Positions 53,782 through 62,788 of a stretch of 64,000 bases of DNA are shown piece by piece. The translations under genes were made by a program, and so were the position numbers. Numbering within the stretch: the stretch's first letter is position 1; each line of letters begins with the position of its first letter. The notes under the pieces are model-generated. The model was not told the DNA's origin. It did no database searches and saw only the letters and a list, made by a program, of their open reading frames with translations. Origin of the DNA: Acidimicrobiales bacterium (GTDB lineage Bacteria > Actinomycetota > Acidimicrobiia > Acidimicrobiales > Iamiaceae); contig DASQKY010000042.1 in NCBI GenBank assembly GCA_035630295.1, positions 1 to 64,000 on the forward strand, given 5' to 3'.

Positions 53782-54300
53782 ATGCCTGACAACAACGTGA
53801 CGATCGTGGGCAACATCACCCGCGACCCCGAGCTGCGCTTCACCCCCAGCGGGCAGGCGGTGGCCACCTTCGGCCTCGCCGTGAACCGCCGGTGGCAGAA
53901 CCGCCAGACCAGCGAGTGGGAGGAGCAGACCTCCTTCTTCGACGTGAAGTGCTGGGCCCAGATGGCCGAGAACGTCTCGGAGTCCCTCGGCCGCGGCTCG
54001 CGCGTCGTGGTCTCGGGCCGGCTGGAGCAGCGCTCGTGGGAGACCGACCAGGGCGAGAAGCGCTCCAAGGTCGAGGTGGTCGCCGACGAGATCGCCCCCA
54101 GCCTGCGCTGGGCCACGGCCAACATCACCCGCAACGAGCGCCGCGACGGCGACGGTGCGGGCGGCGCTGGTGGCGGAGGTGGCGCCCCCCGATCCGGTGG
54201 GGGCAGCCCCAGCGGGGGCGGCGGTGACCGCCCGTCCGGTGGCGGCGGCAGTCCCAGCGGTGGCGGCGGAGGCAACGACATGGACGAGGAGCCGTTCTGA
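53782..54300 (+). CDS. ssb: Single-stranded DNA-binding protein
   Basis: 172 residues. N-terminal OB fold ([51 protein letters not shown]), then a Gly/Ser-rich disordered linker and the acidic tip DMDEEPF that recruits partner proteins. The stop shares a base with the rpsR ATG. Confidence 0.97.
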   Translation: MPDNNVTIVGNITRDPELRFTPSGQAVATFGLAVNRRWQNRQTSEWEEQTSFFDVKCWAQMAENVSESLGRGSRVVVSGRLEQRSWETDQGEKRSKVEVVADEIAPSLRWATANITRNERRDGDGAGGAGGGGGAPRSGGGSPSGGGGDRPSGGGGSPSGGGGGNDMDEEPF

Positions 54301-54731
54301 TGGCAGCAGCGAAGCCCAAGCGGGGCAAGAACAAGGACAACGCCCGGCGCAGCAAGAAGAAGATCTCCGTCCTCACCCAGGAGAAGATCGACTACGTCGA
54401 CTACAAGGACGTGAACCTCCTCAAGCGGTTCATGTCCGACCGGGCCAAGATCCGGGCCCGCCGTGTCACCGGCAACGACGCCCAGCAGCAGAGCGACATC
54501 GCCATGGCCATCAAGAACGCCCGGGAGATGGCTCTGCTGCCCTACACCAACCGCATCACCCAGCAACGGGGTGGCGGGGGCCGTGACCGGGGCGAGCGAG
54601 GCGATCGCGGTGACCGGGGCCTGCGCCCCGACGGGCCGCCGCCCCGCCCGACCGCGCCGCCGCCCACGGGTGGCGGTGACGCCGAGGTCGAGGCCGGGCC
54701 CGAGGTCGAGGTGCAGGAGGTCGAGGCCTGA
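54300..54731 (+). CDS. rpsR: 30S ribosomal protein S18 with long C-terminal extension
   Basis: 143 residues. The S18 core is at about 20-90 ([55 protein letters not shown]). After the usual end, about 55 extra residues follow, first Gly/Arg/Asp-rich, then Pro-rich, then acidic. The N-terminal Cys pairs of zinc-binding S18 proteins are absent, so this is the zinc-independent form. Start and stop overlap ssb and rplI (ATGA type). Confidence 0.93.
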   Translation: MAAAKPKRGKNKDNARRSKKKISVLTQEKIDYVDYKDVNLLKRFMSDRAKIRARRVTGNDAQQQSDIAMAIKNAREMALLPYTNRITQQRGGGGRDRGERGDRGDRGLRPDGPPPRPTAPPPTGGGDAEVEAGPEVEVQEVEA

Positions 54732-55177
54732 TGCGCGTCGTCCTGCACACCGACGTCGAGGGCGTCGGCACCAAGGGCCAGGTGGTCGACGTGGCCGACG
54801 GCCACGCCCGCAACCTGCTCCTGCCCACGGGGCGGGCCGTCAAGGCCACCCCCGGGGCCGAGGCCCAGGCTCGGGCCATGCGCCGCTCCCGGGCGGTGCG
54901 CGACGCCACCGACCGGGCCTCGGCCGAAGAGGTGGCCAAGACCCTCGTCCCGGCCACCATCACCGTGACCGCCAAGGCGGGCCCCGAGGGGCGCCTGTTC
55001 GGCTCGGTCGGCACCCACGAGGTGGCTGACGCCATCGAGGCCCAGACCGGCATCATCCTTGACCGCCGCCGGCTGGTGGTGGACGAACCCATCAAGGAGA
55101 CGGGCGAGCACCAGGTGACGGCCCGGCTCCACCCGGACGTGCAGTTCCCCGTCCGCATCGAGGTCGTGGGGGCCTGA
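54731..55177 (+). CDS. rplI: 50S ribosomal protein L9
   Basis: 148 residues. N-terminal domain RVVLHTDVEGVGTKGQVVDV and DGHARNLLLPTGRA, the connecting helix, and C-terminal domain GRLFGSVGTHEVADAI, DRRRLVVDEPIKETGEHQV. Full length. Last gene before a strong terminator-like palindrome. Confidence 0.98.
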   Translation: MRVVLHTDVEGVGTKGQVVDVADGHARNLLLPTGRAVKATPGAEAQARAMRRSRAVRDATDRASAEEVAKTLVPATITVTAKAGPEGRLFGSVGTHEVADAIEAQTGIILDRRRLVVDEPIKETGEHQVTARLHPDVQFPVRIEVVGA

Positions 55178-55224
55178 TGGCCCGCCGGCACCGCCTGGTG
55201 CCGGCCCCGACCGCAGAGACCACC

Positions 55225-55258
55225 ACGAGGGGCCCCGGCGCGCGCCGGGGCCCCTCGT
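55225..55258. terminator. Perfect 34-base palindrome after rplI
   Basis: A fully symmetric GC-rich sequence of 34 bases begins 48 bases after the rplI stop. Folded, it gives a hairpin of up to 15-16 base pairs. There is no T-run, but many actinobacterial terminators lack one. It separates the ribosomal-protein operon from dnaB. Confidence 0.7.
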
Positions 55259-55353
55259 CGCGCCCCCGGGCCCGGGGACCCGTGCCCACCGCGTCGGCCC
55301 CCGGCCCGGCGTGGCCCCGCGGGGCGGAGGGGGCCGGGCCGGCCGTGGTGGCG

Positions 55354-55434
55354 CTGTCCACAGCTCCGGCCCGCCGTCCACAGCGGACCCGGCCGGTCGC
55401 CCGGGGTGGGGCCCGCTCGGCGGCCCCGTCCACA
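55354..55434 (+). promoter_or_regulatory. DnaA-box-like cluster upstream of dnaB
   Basis: CTGTCCACA at 55354-55362 (one mismatch to TTGTCCACA) and CCGTCCACA at 55374-55382 and 55426-55434 (two mismatches), all in the + orientation, within the 493-base gap between rplI and dnaB. They could put the helicase gene under DnaA control. Apart from these and the palindrome the gap holds nothing I recognise. Confidence 0.4.
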
Positions 55435-55670
55435 GCCCGCTCCCCGGCCCCGGGCCGGTCATCCCCAGGACCGCCCTCTCCTCCACAGGGCAATCCACGG
55501 GCCGCGCCCCTGTTCTTCCCCAGGCCGGATCGGCGAGGGTGGGTGCCCTTGGGGTGCGTGCCGCACGCGCCCTCCGGTGCGGGCCACGGTGCCGGAGGAC
55601 GAGACCCGTCGCGCCCCGCCCCATCGACCGCCACCGCCTCCCCACGGCGCCCCGCCCCCCGAAGGTCTCC

Positions 55671-58373
55671 ATGAGCGACGCCGCCCCCGTGTTCGACGAC
55701 GAGCCGCCGTTCGACGACGGCCCCCGGCGCCCCCGCCCGGTCCGGGCCCCGTCGGGGACCCGCGTCCCCCCCCACAACCTCGACGCCGAGCGGGCCCTGC
55801 TCGGGGCCCTGCTCCTGTCGCGCGACGCGGTGGCCTCGGCCGCCGAGGTGGTGCCGGGGGCCGACGTCTTCTACCGGCCGGCCCACGCCCACGTCTACGA
55901 GGCGGTGACCATCCTCACCGCCCGGGGCGAGGTGGCCGACCCCATCACCGTGGCCGACGAGCTGCGCCGGCGCGACCTGCTCGACGCCGCCGGCGGCACC
56001 GCAGCCCTGGTCGAGCTCCAGGCCGACGCCCCCGGCACGGCGAACGCCGCCCACTACGCCCGCATCGTGCGGGACCACGCCCTGCTCCGGCGCCTCATCG
56101 GGGCGGCCGGCACCATCGCCGAGACGGCCTACGGCGTGCCCGACGACGTCCGCAAGACCGTCGACGCCGCCGAGTCGCTGGTCTTCGACATCGCCCGGCA
56201 CGAGGGCGAGGGCACCACCGCCCGCATGACCGACCTGCTGAGCGAGACCCTCGATCGCATCGAGATGCTGCACGAGCGGGGCTCGGAGATCACCGGCACG
56301 GCCACCGGCTACTACGACATCGACGAGATGACCGCCGGCCTCCAGCCCGGCGCCCTGGTGGTGGTGGGGGCCCGGCCCGCCATGGGCAAGACCGCCCTGG
56401 CCCTGGGCATGGCCACCAACGCCGCCCTGCGCCACGACAAGTCCATCCTCATGTTCTCCCTGGAGATGAGCAAGGTCGAGCTCGTGCAGCGCATCCTGTG
56501 CGCCGAGGCCCGGGTCGACTCCAAGAAGATCCGCAACGGCCGCCTCAACGACAGCGACTGGATCAACATCAGCAACGCCATGGGGCGCCTGGGCGACGCC
56601 AAGATCTGGATCGACGACAACCCCAACGTCTCCATCATGGAGATCCGCTCCAAGGCCCGCCGGCTCCGCAGCGAGGTCGGCGACCTGGGCATGGTGGTGG
56701 TCGACTACATCCAGCTCATGACCGGGCGCACCAACGCCGAGAGCCGCCAGGTCGAGGTGGCCGAGATCTCCCGGGGCCTCAAGCTCCTGGCCCGCGAGCT
56801 GGAGTGCCCGGTGGTGGCCCTGGCCCAGCTCAACCGGAGCCTGGAGCAGCGGGCCGACAAGCGGCCCATGCTCTCGGACCTGCGCGAGTCGGGGTGCCTC
56901 ACCGCCGGCACCCGTCTGCTCCGGGCCGACACCGGGGCCGAGGTCACCCTGGGCGAGCTGGTCGAGTCCGGCGAGCGAGACGTCCCGGTGTGGAGCCTCG
57001 ACGATCGCTGGCGCCTGGTTCCGGCCACGCTCACCCACGCCTTCCCCAGTGGCACCAAGCCCGTGCTCCGCATGACGTTGGCCTCGGGGCGTGCGGTGGA
57101 GGCCACCGCCAACCACCGCTTTCGCACCCTCGACGGCTGGGTGTCGCTCGGTGAGCTCGAGGCCGGGTCCCGGCTCGCGGTCCCGCGGTACCTCGATGCC
57201 CCGATCGACGAGGTCCCGATGGACGACGACGAGCTCGTCCTCCTCGCGCACCTCCTGGGCGACGGCTGCGTCCTCCCTCGCCAGCCGATCCACTACACGA
57301 GCAACGACCCCGCCAACCTGGACGTGGTCGAGGAGGCCGCTCGGCGCCGGTTCGGCATCACCCCGCGCCGTGTGGCCCAGAAGGCGTGGTGGCACAGCTA
57401 CCTGCCCGCTCCGACCCACCTCACCCACGGGGTGCGCAACCCCATCTCGGTCTGGTGGGACGCCCTCGGGTTGCACGACTGTCGCAGTGGCGAGAAGTTC
57501 GTGCCCGCCGCCGTCGACGCCGCTCCGGTGCGACAGGTGCGGACCTTCCTGCGCCACCTCTGGGCCACCGACGGGACGGTGGTGGTACGCCGCAGCGACC
57601 GGGGACCGAGGGTGCGGCTGGTGTACGCCACCACGTCACGGCGCCTGGCCGACGACGTGCAACGGCTCTTGCTCCGGTGCGGGATCCAGGCCCGCATCAC
57701 CGTGGTGCCGCAGGGCAGGCATCGGCCGTCGCACCACGTGCGGATCGAGGGGGTGGAGCACCAGCGCCGGTTCCTCACCGAGATCGGCGTCCACGGGGCC
57801 CGGGGGGAGCGGGTCGCTCCCGCCCTCCACCTGCTCGAGGGCGTCGAGGGCAACCCGAACGTCGACACCATCCCTCACGAGGCGCGCTCCCGGGTCGTGG
57901 CCGCCATGGCCGAGGCCGGCATCGGCCACCGACGGTTGGCGGCCGAGCTGGGGGAGCAGTACTGCGGGTCCTACATGCTGGGGACGACGGCTCGTCCTCG
58001 GGCCATGCGCCGGGCCCGCCTGGCCTCGATCGCCGAGATCACCGGCGACAAGGAGTTGGCGGACCTCGCCCTCTCCGACGTGCTCTGGGACCGGATCGTG
58101 GCCATCGAGCCCGTCGGCGTCGAGCCGGTCTTCGATGCGACGGTGCTGGGCACGCACAACTTCGTGGCCAACGGCATCGTCGCCCACAACTCGTTGGAGC
58201 AGGACGCCGACGTGGTCATGTTCCTGTACCGGGACGAGGTCTACGAGCCCACCCCCGAGAACGCCGGGCTGGCCGAGGTCATCGTGGCCAAGCAGCGCAA
58301 CGGGCCCACCGGCGTGGCCCGACTCAGCTTCCTGGGCCACCTGACCCGGTTCGAGTCGCTGCCCAAGGAGTGA
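55671..58373 (+). CDS. dnaB: Replicative DNA helicase DnaB with intein
   Basis: 900 residues before splicing. N-terminal helicase-interaction domain (VPPHNLDAERALLGALLLS), RecA-like motor with Walker A ARPAMGKTALALG, motif VVVDYIQLM and arginine-finger region. The coding sequence is interrupted after SDLRESG by a 432-residue intein (codons 409-840); the ligated host protein of 468 residues has normal length and rejoins at SLEQDADVVMFLYRDE. ATG at 55671 with GAAGG upstream. As the helicase at the fork it depends on DnaA, and perhaps the DciA-like protein, for loading. Confidence 0.97.
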   Translation: MSDAAPVFDDEPPFDDGPRRPRPVRAPSGTRVPPHNLDAERALLGALLLSRDAVASAAEVVPGADVFYRPAHAHVYEAVTILTARGEVADPITVADELRRRDLLDAAGGTAALVELQADAPGTANAAHYARIVRDHALLRRLIGAAGTIAETAYGVPDDVRKTVDAAESLVFDIARHEGEGTTARMTDLLSETLDRIEMLHERGSEITGTATGYYDIDEMTAGLQPGALVVVGARPAMGKTALALGMATNAALRHDKSILMFSLEMSKVELVQRILCAEARVDSKKIRNGRLNDSDWINISNAMGRLGDAKIWIDDNPNVSIMEIRSKARRLRSEVGDLGMVVVDYIQLMTGRTNAESRQVEVAEISRGLKLLARELECPVVALAQLNRSLEQRADKRPMLSDLRESGCLTAGTRLLRADTGAEVTLGELVESGERDVPVWSLDDRWRLVPATLTHAFPSGTKPVLRMTLASGRAVEATANHRFRTLDGWVSLGELEAGSRLAVPRYLDAPIDEVPMDDDELVLLAHLLGDGCVLPRQPIHYTSNDPANLDVVEEAARRRFGITPRRVAQKAWWHSYLPAPTHLTHGVRNPISVWWDALGLHDCRSGEKFVPAAVDAAPVRQVRTFLRHLWATDGTVVVRRSDRGPRVRLVYATTSRRLADDVQRLLLRCGIQARITVVPQGRHRPSHHVRIEGVEHQRRFLTEIGVHGARGERVAPALHLLEGVEGNPNVDTIPHEARSRVVAAMAEAGIGHRRLAAELGEQYCGSYMLGTTARPRAMRRARLASIAEITGDKELADLALSDVLWDRIVAIEPVGVEPVFDATVLGTHNFVANGIVAHNSLEQDADVVMFLYRDEVYEPTPENAGLAEVIVAKQRNGPTGVARLSFLGHLTRFESLPKE
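56895..58190 (+). other. DnaB intein (with LAGLIDADG-type endonuclease motifs)
   Basis: Starts with Cys (CLTAGTRLL), has the block-B-like TANHRF, two LAGLIDADG-like motifs (LLAHLLGDGC and FLRHLWATDG), block F VFDATVLGTHNFVANG and the terminal HN, followed by extein Ser. All splicing residues are present. Insertion is at the conserved DnaB SDLRESG/SxEQDAD point used by other DnaB inteins. The homing endonuclease motifs keep the acidic residue in both copies, so activity is possible. Confidence 0.95.
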
Positions 58374-58393
58374 CGGCCCCGGCCGCCGCTCGA

Positions 58394-58831
58394 TCAGCCG
58401 TTCTGCGCCTCGGGTCGCGGCGCCACCTTGGTGAAGCTCCGCTGCCAGGTCTCGTGCGTCTCCCCGTCTAGGGAGAACCGCCACACGTAGCGTCCCGGCT
58501 CCAGCGGCAGCGGCCCGATCTGGAGGGCCAGCGGCGGCAGGGCGATGGGGATGCCGTGGGGGAGATCGGCGGGCCGCTCGGCCTTGACCGTGCCCTCGAC
58601 GATGATGGTCTGGGTCCCTTTCGGCCCGCGCAGCCGCACCGCCTGGCCGTCGGCGTCGAGCAGCTCGAGAGTGAAGCGCCGGTCGGGGTCCGTCTGGTCC
58701 CACGGCACCTCGATGAAGACCACGACGGCCATGGCCGTGACGCCCCGGCTCAGGCTCCACCCGGCGCCCAGCATCGAGACCTTGCCCTCGGCGGCGTGTG
58801 CGGCATCGGCCAGGATCACGTCGACTCGCAT
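58394..58831 (-). CDS. Hypothetical protein (DUF6941-like)
   Basis: 145 residues starting RVDVILADAAHAAEGKVSML, with a predicted beta-rich fold (AMAVVVFIEVPWDQTD, RFTLELLDADGQAVRL, PLEPGRYVWRFSLDGE). It looks like the small beta-sandwich proteins called DUF6941. No signal peptide. Convergent with dnaB at 20 bases. ATG at 58831. Confidence 0.75.
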   Translation of the reverse strand: MRVDVILADAAHAAEGKVSMLGAGWSLSRGVTAMAVVVFIEVPWDQTDPDRRFTLELLDADGQAVRLRGPKGTQTIIVEGTVKAERPADLPHGIPIALPPLALQIGPLPLEPGRYVWRFSLDGETHETWQRSFTKVAPRPEAQNG

Positions 58832-58979
58832 GGTGGCCCTCCCTGCGTCGCCTCGTCGCGCCCGCCGCCGACGCTACCGGACCCGCCCGGCCCGTCCCCG
58901 GCGCCCGGGCCGCCGCCCGTCGTAAACCGTGGCGCCGGGCCCGCGCCCGTGGGCCAGACTCCTCGGCGTGACGGGCGGC

Positions 58980-59924
58980 ATGGTGTTGGAGGTGGAGGGG
59001 CTGACCAAGCGCTACGGCGATCGGGTGGCCCTGGACGAGGTGTCCCTGACCGTGGCGCCGGGCGAGGTGTGCGGCCTGCTGGGCCCCAACGGCGCCGGCA
59101 AGACGACGCTGGTGTCGATCATCGCCGGCCTGCGGTCCCCCGATGCGGGCGTCGTCCGGGTCGACGGGCGCGACGCGGCCGGCGGCGGCCGGGCCGTCCG
59201 CTCGGCGGTGGGCCTGGCCGCCCAGGAGACGGGCATCTACCCCACCGTCACCGTGCGGCAGAACATCGAGCTCTTCGCCGGCCTGGCGGGGCTCTCCCCC
59301 CGCGACACGGCGGCCCGCCTGGCCGAGACGTCGGCCGTCCTGGAGCTCGACCACCTGCTCGACCGCCAGGCCCGCCAGCTCTCCGGGGGCGAGAAGCGCC
59401 GGCTCCACACGGCCATGGCCATGGTCCACCGGCCCCGCCTGCTGATGCTGGACGAGCCGACCACCGGCGTGGACATCGCCACCCGGGCCCGCCTCCTGGA
59501 CGCCATCTCCCGCCTGGCCCGCGAGGACGGCTGCGCGGTGCTGTACTCCACCCACTACCTGCCCGAGGTGGAGCAGCTGGGGGCGTCGGTGGCCATCCTC
59601 GACCACGGGCGCATCCTGGTGCGGGGCAGCCTCGACCAGCTGGTGGCGGCCCACGGGTCCGGCGTGGTGGAGTTGAGCTTCGAGGGGCCGGCGCCGGCCC
59701 TGCCCGGGGCCGAGGTCGACGGGACCGTGGCCCGGGTGGTGACCGACCAGAACCCGGGGCCGGTGGCCGCCGCCGTGCTCGGCTCGCTCGGCGCCGCAGC
59801 CGAGCGCCTGGTCTCGGTGGACCTGGTCCGCCCCAGCCTGGAGACCGTCTTCCTGGCCCTCACCGGCCGGGCCTACGCCAGCGACGGCGAGGCCGCCCCC
59901 GAGACCGTGGAGGAACCCGCGTGA
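58980..59924 (+). CDS. ABC transporter ATP-binding protein
   Basis: 314 residues. Walker A GPNGAGKTT at about 38-46, signature LSGGEKRR, Walker B LLMLDEPTTGVD and the His loop YSTHYLPEV. Belongs to the drug-export/ABC-2 group (DrrA-like). Start could instead be GTG 58968 (four residues longer). Overlaps its permease gene by four bases. Confidence 0.93.
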   Translation: MVLEVEGLTKRYGDRVALDEVSLTVAPGEVCGLLGPNGAGKTTLVSIIAGLRSPDAGVVRVDGRDAAGGGRAVRSAVGLAAQETGIYPTVTVRQNIELFAGLAGLSPRDTAARLAETSAVLELDHLLDRQARQLSGGEKRRLHTAMAMVHRPRLLMLDEPTTGVDIATRARLLDAISRLAREDGCAVLYSTHYLPEVEQLGASVAILDHGRILVRGSLDQLVAAHGSGVVELSFEGPAPALPGAEVDGTVARVVTDQNPGPVAAAVLGSLGAAAERLVSVDLVRPSLETVFLALTGRAYASDGEAAPETVEEPA

Positions 59925-60709
59925 GCGACCGCCTCAGCCCCAGCCGGGTGGCCGCCGTGGCCCGCCACGACCTGCGCATCCTCCGCAGCGACCCGGCGTT
60001 CCTGCTCATCTTCACCCTCATGCCACTGGCCTTCATGGCCTTCAGCGAGCGCTCCATCGGCGCCGCCCTCTCCGTCGAGTTCCCCGGCCGGGACGTCAAC
60101 GGCGCCGCCTACGCCGTGCCCAGCGCCACCGTGCTGTTCAGCGGGTTCCTGGTCGGCAACGTGGGCTTCGGCATCTTCCGCGAGCACGGCTGGGGCACCT
60201 GGGAGCGGCTGCGCTCGTCGCCCCTCTCGCCGGTGGAGCTGATCCTGGGCAAGAGCCTGGTGCCCATCCTGTGCCTGGCCATCCAGCTCACCGTCCTGCT
60301 GGGCGGCGGGGCTCTCCTGTTCGGCATGGAGCTGCGGGGGTCGCTGCCGGCCTTCGTGGCCGTGGGCGTGGCCCTGGCCTTCATGGAGCTGGCCCTGGGG
60401 TTCATGCTGCTGGCCATCTGTCGGTCGGTGGTGCAGCTCAACGCCCTGTCCAACGCCGGGGCCATGCTCCTGGGCGGCCTGGGCGGGGCGGTCACCCCGG
60501 TGGAGTTCCTGCCCGGGTGGGCCCAGGCCGTGGCCCCGGCCACCCCGGCCTACTGGGCCATGCGGGGCTTCCGGGCCGTCACCATCGACAGCGGGGGGAT
60601 CGGCGACGTGTTGCTGCCCCTGGCCGTGCTGGCCGGCTTCACCGTGGCCTTCACCGTGGTGGCCCTGGTGCGCTTCGAGGTCGAGGACGCCAAGGTCTCC
60701 TGGGCCTGA
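59921..60709 (+). CDS. ABC-2 type permease
   Basis: 262 residues with about six membrane segments (for example FLLIFTLMPLAFMAF, ILCLAIQLTVLLGGGALLF, LLPLAVLAGFTVAFTVVALV). Partner of the preceding ATPase, DrrB-like. Substrate unknown; exporters of this type carry drugs, lipids or antibiotics. GTG start overlaps the ATPase stop. Confidence 0.92.
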   Translation: MSDRLSPSRVAAVARHDLRILRSDPAFLLIFTLMPLAFMAFSERSIGAALSVEFPGRDVNGAAYAVPSATVLFSGFLVGNVGFGIFREHGWGTWERLRSSPLSPVELILGKSLVPILCLAIQLTVLLGGGALLFGMELRGSLPAFVAVGVALAFMELALGFMLLAICRSVVQLNALSNAGAMLLGGLGGAVTPVEFLPGWAQAVAPATPAYWAMRGFRAVTIDSGGIGDVLLPLAVLAGFTVAFTVVALVRFEVEDAKVSWA

Positions 60710-60752
60710 CCCGGTCGTCCCCGGGTGGGGGGCGCTGTGTGAGGATCTGGGC

Positions 60753-61676
60753 GTGGCGGTCGGACGTTTCGCCCCCAGTCCCACGGGCCCCCTCCACGTG
60801 GGCAACCTGCGCACCGCCTTGGTGGCGTGGCTGGCGGCCCGCTCGACCGGCCGCGCCCTGTTGCTGCGGAGCGAGGACCTCGACCCCGGGGCCCGGCCCG
60901 AGCACGAGGCCGGGCAACTGGCCGACCTGCGGGCCGTGGGCGTGGACTGGGACGGGCCGGTGGTGCGCCAGTCGGCCCGGCGCCACCTCTACGAGGACGC
61001 CCTCGCCGACCTGGTGGCGGCCGGCCTGACCTATCCGTGCTTCTGCACCCGGCGGGAGATCCAGGAGGCCACCCGGGCCCCGCACGGTGAGGCGCCCGAG
61101 GGGGCCTACCCGGGCACCTGCCGGGAGCTCACCGTCCGGCAGCGGGCCGCCCGCGCCGCCGGGGGCCGCCCGCCGGCCCTGCGCCTGCGGGCCGGCGGGG
61201 CCCGGGTGGTGGTGGAGGACGGCCTGGTGGGCCGCCACCAGGGGGTGGTCGACGACCTGGTCCTGCGGCGCAACGACGGCGTGCCGGCCTACAACCTGGC
61301 CAGCGTGGTCGACGACGCCGACCAGGGGGTGGAGGAGGTGGTGCGGGGCGACGACCTGCTGAGCTCCACCCCCCGGCAGGTCCACCTGGCCGGCCTGCTG
61401 GGGCTGCGGTCCCCGGCGCACCTCCACGTCCCGCTGGTGGTGGGGGCCGACGGGCAACGCCTGGCCAAGCGGGACGGCGCCGTGACCCTGGCCGACCTGG
61501 CAGCCCGGGGGGTGGGCGCCGGCCCGGTGCGGGCGGCCCTGCTGCGCTCGCTGGCGCCGGCCGTGGCCCTGGCCGCCGACGGGGAGCCGGAGGTGGCCTC
61601 CTTCGCCCCCGCCCGCCTGCCCCGCCAGCCGTGGCGGTGGGCCCCGCCGGTGCCGGGGACCACCGGTCGGCCCTGA
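60753..61676 (+). CDS. gluQ: Glutamyl-Q tRNA(Asp) synthetase
   Basis: 307 residues resembling the catalytic half of GluRS without an anticodon-binding domain. Motifs: class I HIGH equivalent in APSPTGPLHVGNLRTAL, Cys-rich zinc segment (CFCTRREI ... GTCRE), and the KMSKS-like LAKRDGA. It charges glutamate onto the queuosine at the tRNA(Asp) wobble position. GTG start at 60753. Confidence 0.93.
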   Translation: MAVGRFAPSPTGPLHVGNLRTALVAWLAARSTGRALLLRSEDLDPGARPEHEAGQLADLRAVGVDWDGPVVRQSARRHLYEDALADLVAAGLTYPCFCTRREIQEATRAPHGEAPEGAYPGTCRELTVRQRAARAAGGRPPALRLRAGGARVVVEDGLVGRHQGVVDDLVLRRNDGVPAYNLASVVDDADQGVEEVVRGDDLLSSTPRQVHLAGLLGLRSPAHLHVPLVVGADGQRLAKRDGAVTLADLAARGVGAGPVRAALLRSLAPAVALAADGEPEVASFAPARLPRQPWRWAPPVPGTTGRP

Positions 61677-61828
61677 GCCCCGGCGCGGCCCGGCCGGGCC
61701 AGCGACGGCTCAGGGTCGGGCCCGGAGTGGCCCTGGCCTCGGCCCGCAGCCGGAGACCGGCCGCGCCGGGGCGGCCGCGGCTCGGCGTCGGTAGCCTCGG
61801 GGCGGTGGGTGCTCCCCCTCCCACCGGC

Positions 61829-62719
61829 GTGAGCCGATCCTCGACCCGCCCGGCGTGGCCGGGCCGCGGGCCCGTCCGGCCGCTGGCGCTGGCGCTCCTG
61901 GCCGTCGCCGTGGTCGTCGCCGGGTGCGGGGGCGACACGGTGACGGCTCGGGTGTCGGGCCCGTCGACGGCGGGCGGGACCGAGGTCGAGGGGCGGTGGC
62001 CGGCCACGACCACCACCACCACCGCCGCCCCCACCACCACGACGACCACGGTGCCCGCCACCCCGGCCGGGGACGGGCTGGCCATCGCCCCCCCGCTGCC
62101 CCGGCCCTGGGCCAGCCGCTTCACCGTGGCCGACGCCACCGGCCCCACCGTCGAGCTCCACACCAGCCCCGGTGTGCGGGTGCCCAGCGGCCGGGCCATG
62201 GCCAACCCGACGGGGGAGGGCCTGGCCCTCACCTTCCTGGTCCGGGGCCGCCAGGGGCCCGACTGGCTCCAGGCCCAGATCATGTCCCGGCCCAACTCGG
62301 CTCTGGCCTGGATCCGGTCCGACCAGGTGACCGAGCGGCAGGTCGAGCACCACGTGGTGATCGAGCGCGGGGCCCGGCGGGCCACCGTGTACGCCGCCGA
62401 GGAGGTGGTGCTCCAGGTCCCGGTGGCCACCGGGAAGGACAGCTCACCCACCCCCCTCGGCACCTTCTTCGTGGACGGGATCGTGCCGCTGTCGCCCCCG
62501 CACCGCGCCTACGGGACCGGCCAGGTGAGCTTCACCGGCTTCTCCGAGGTGTACCAGAGCTTCGGGGGCGGGGTCGGCCAGGTGGCCATGCACGGCACCC
62601 AGAACCCGGCCCTCGTCGGTACGCCGGCCAGCAACGGCTGCGTGCGCATGCGCAACGCCGACATCGAGGCCATGATGCTGCTGGCCCCCACCGGCACCCC
62701 GGTGGAGGTGGTGGCCTAG
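61829..62719 (+). CDS. L,D-transpeptidase lipoprotein (YkuD domain)
   Basis: 296 residues from GTG 61829 (GTG 61805 is an alternative). Lipobox VVVAGC near residue 30, a Thr-rich linker, and a C-terminal YkuD domain with the catalytic signature MHGTQNPALVGTPASNGCVR, where Cys is the nucleophile and His the base. It forms 3-3 peptidoglycan crosslinks. Single gene. Confidence 0.92.
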   Translation: MSRSSTRPAWPGRGPVRPLALALLAVAVVVAGCGGDTVTARVSGPSTAGGTEVEGRWPATTTTTTAAPTTTTTTVPATPAGDGLAIAPPLPRPWASRFTVADATGPTVELHTSPGVRVPSGRAMANPTGEGLALTFLVRGRQGPDWLQAQIMSRPNSALAWIRSDQVTERQVEHHVVIERGARRATVYAAEEVVLQVPVATGKDSSPTPLGTFFVDGIVPLSPPHRAYGTGQVSFTGFSEVYQSFGGGVGQVAMHGTQNPALVGTPASNGCVRMRNADIEAMMLLAPTGTPVEVVA

Positions 62720-62788
62720 GCCGAGCCGGCCCGGGTCGGACGGTGACCGGGATCGGGCGCGCCGGGTGGTGCGGGAGGTGCGGGCCGG

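Noticed and set aside
55092-57557. Long leftward frame opposite dnaB
   Set aside because: Shadow frame; the + strand has DnaB motifs and intein blocks.
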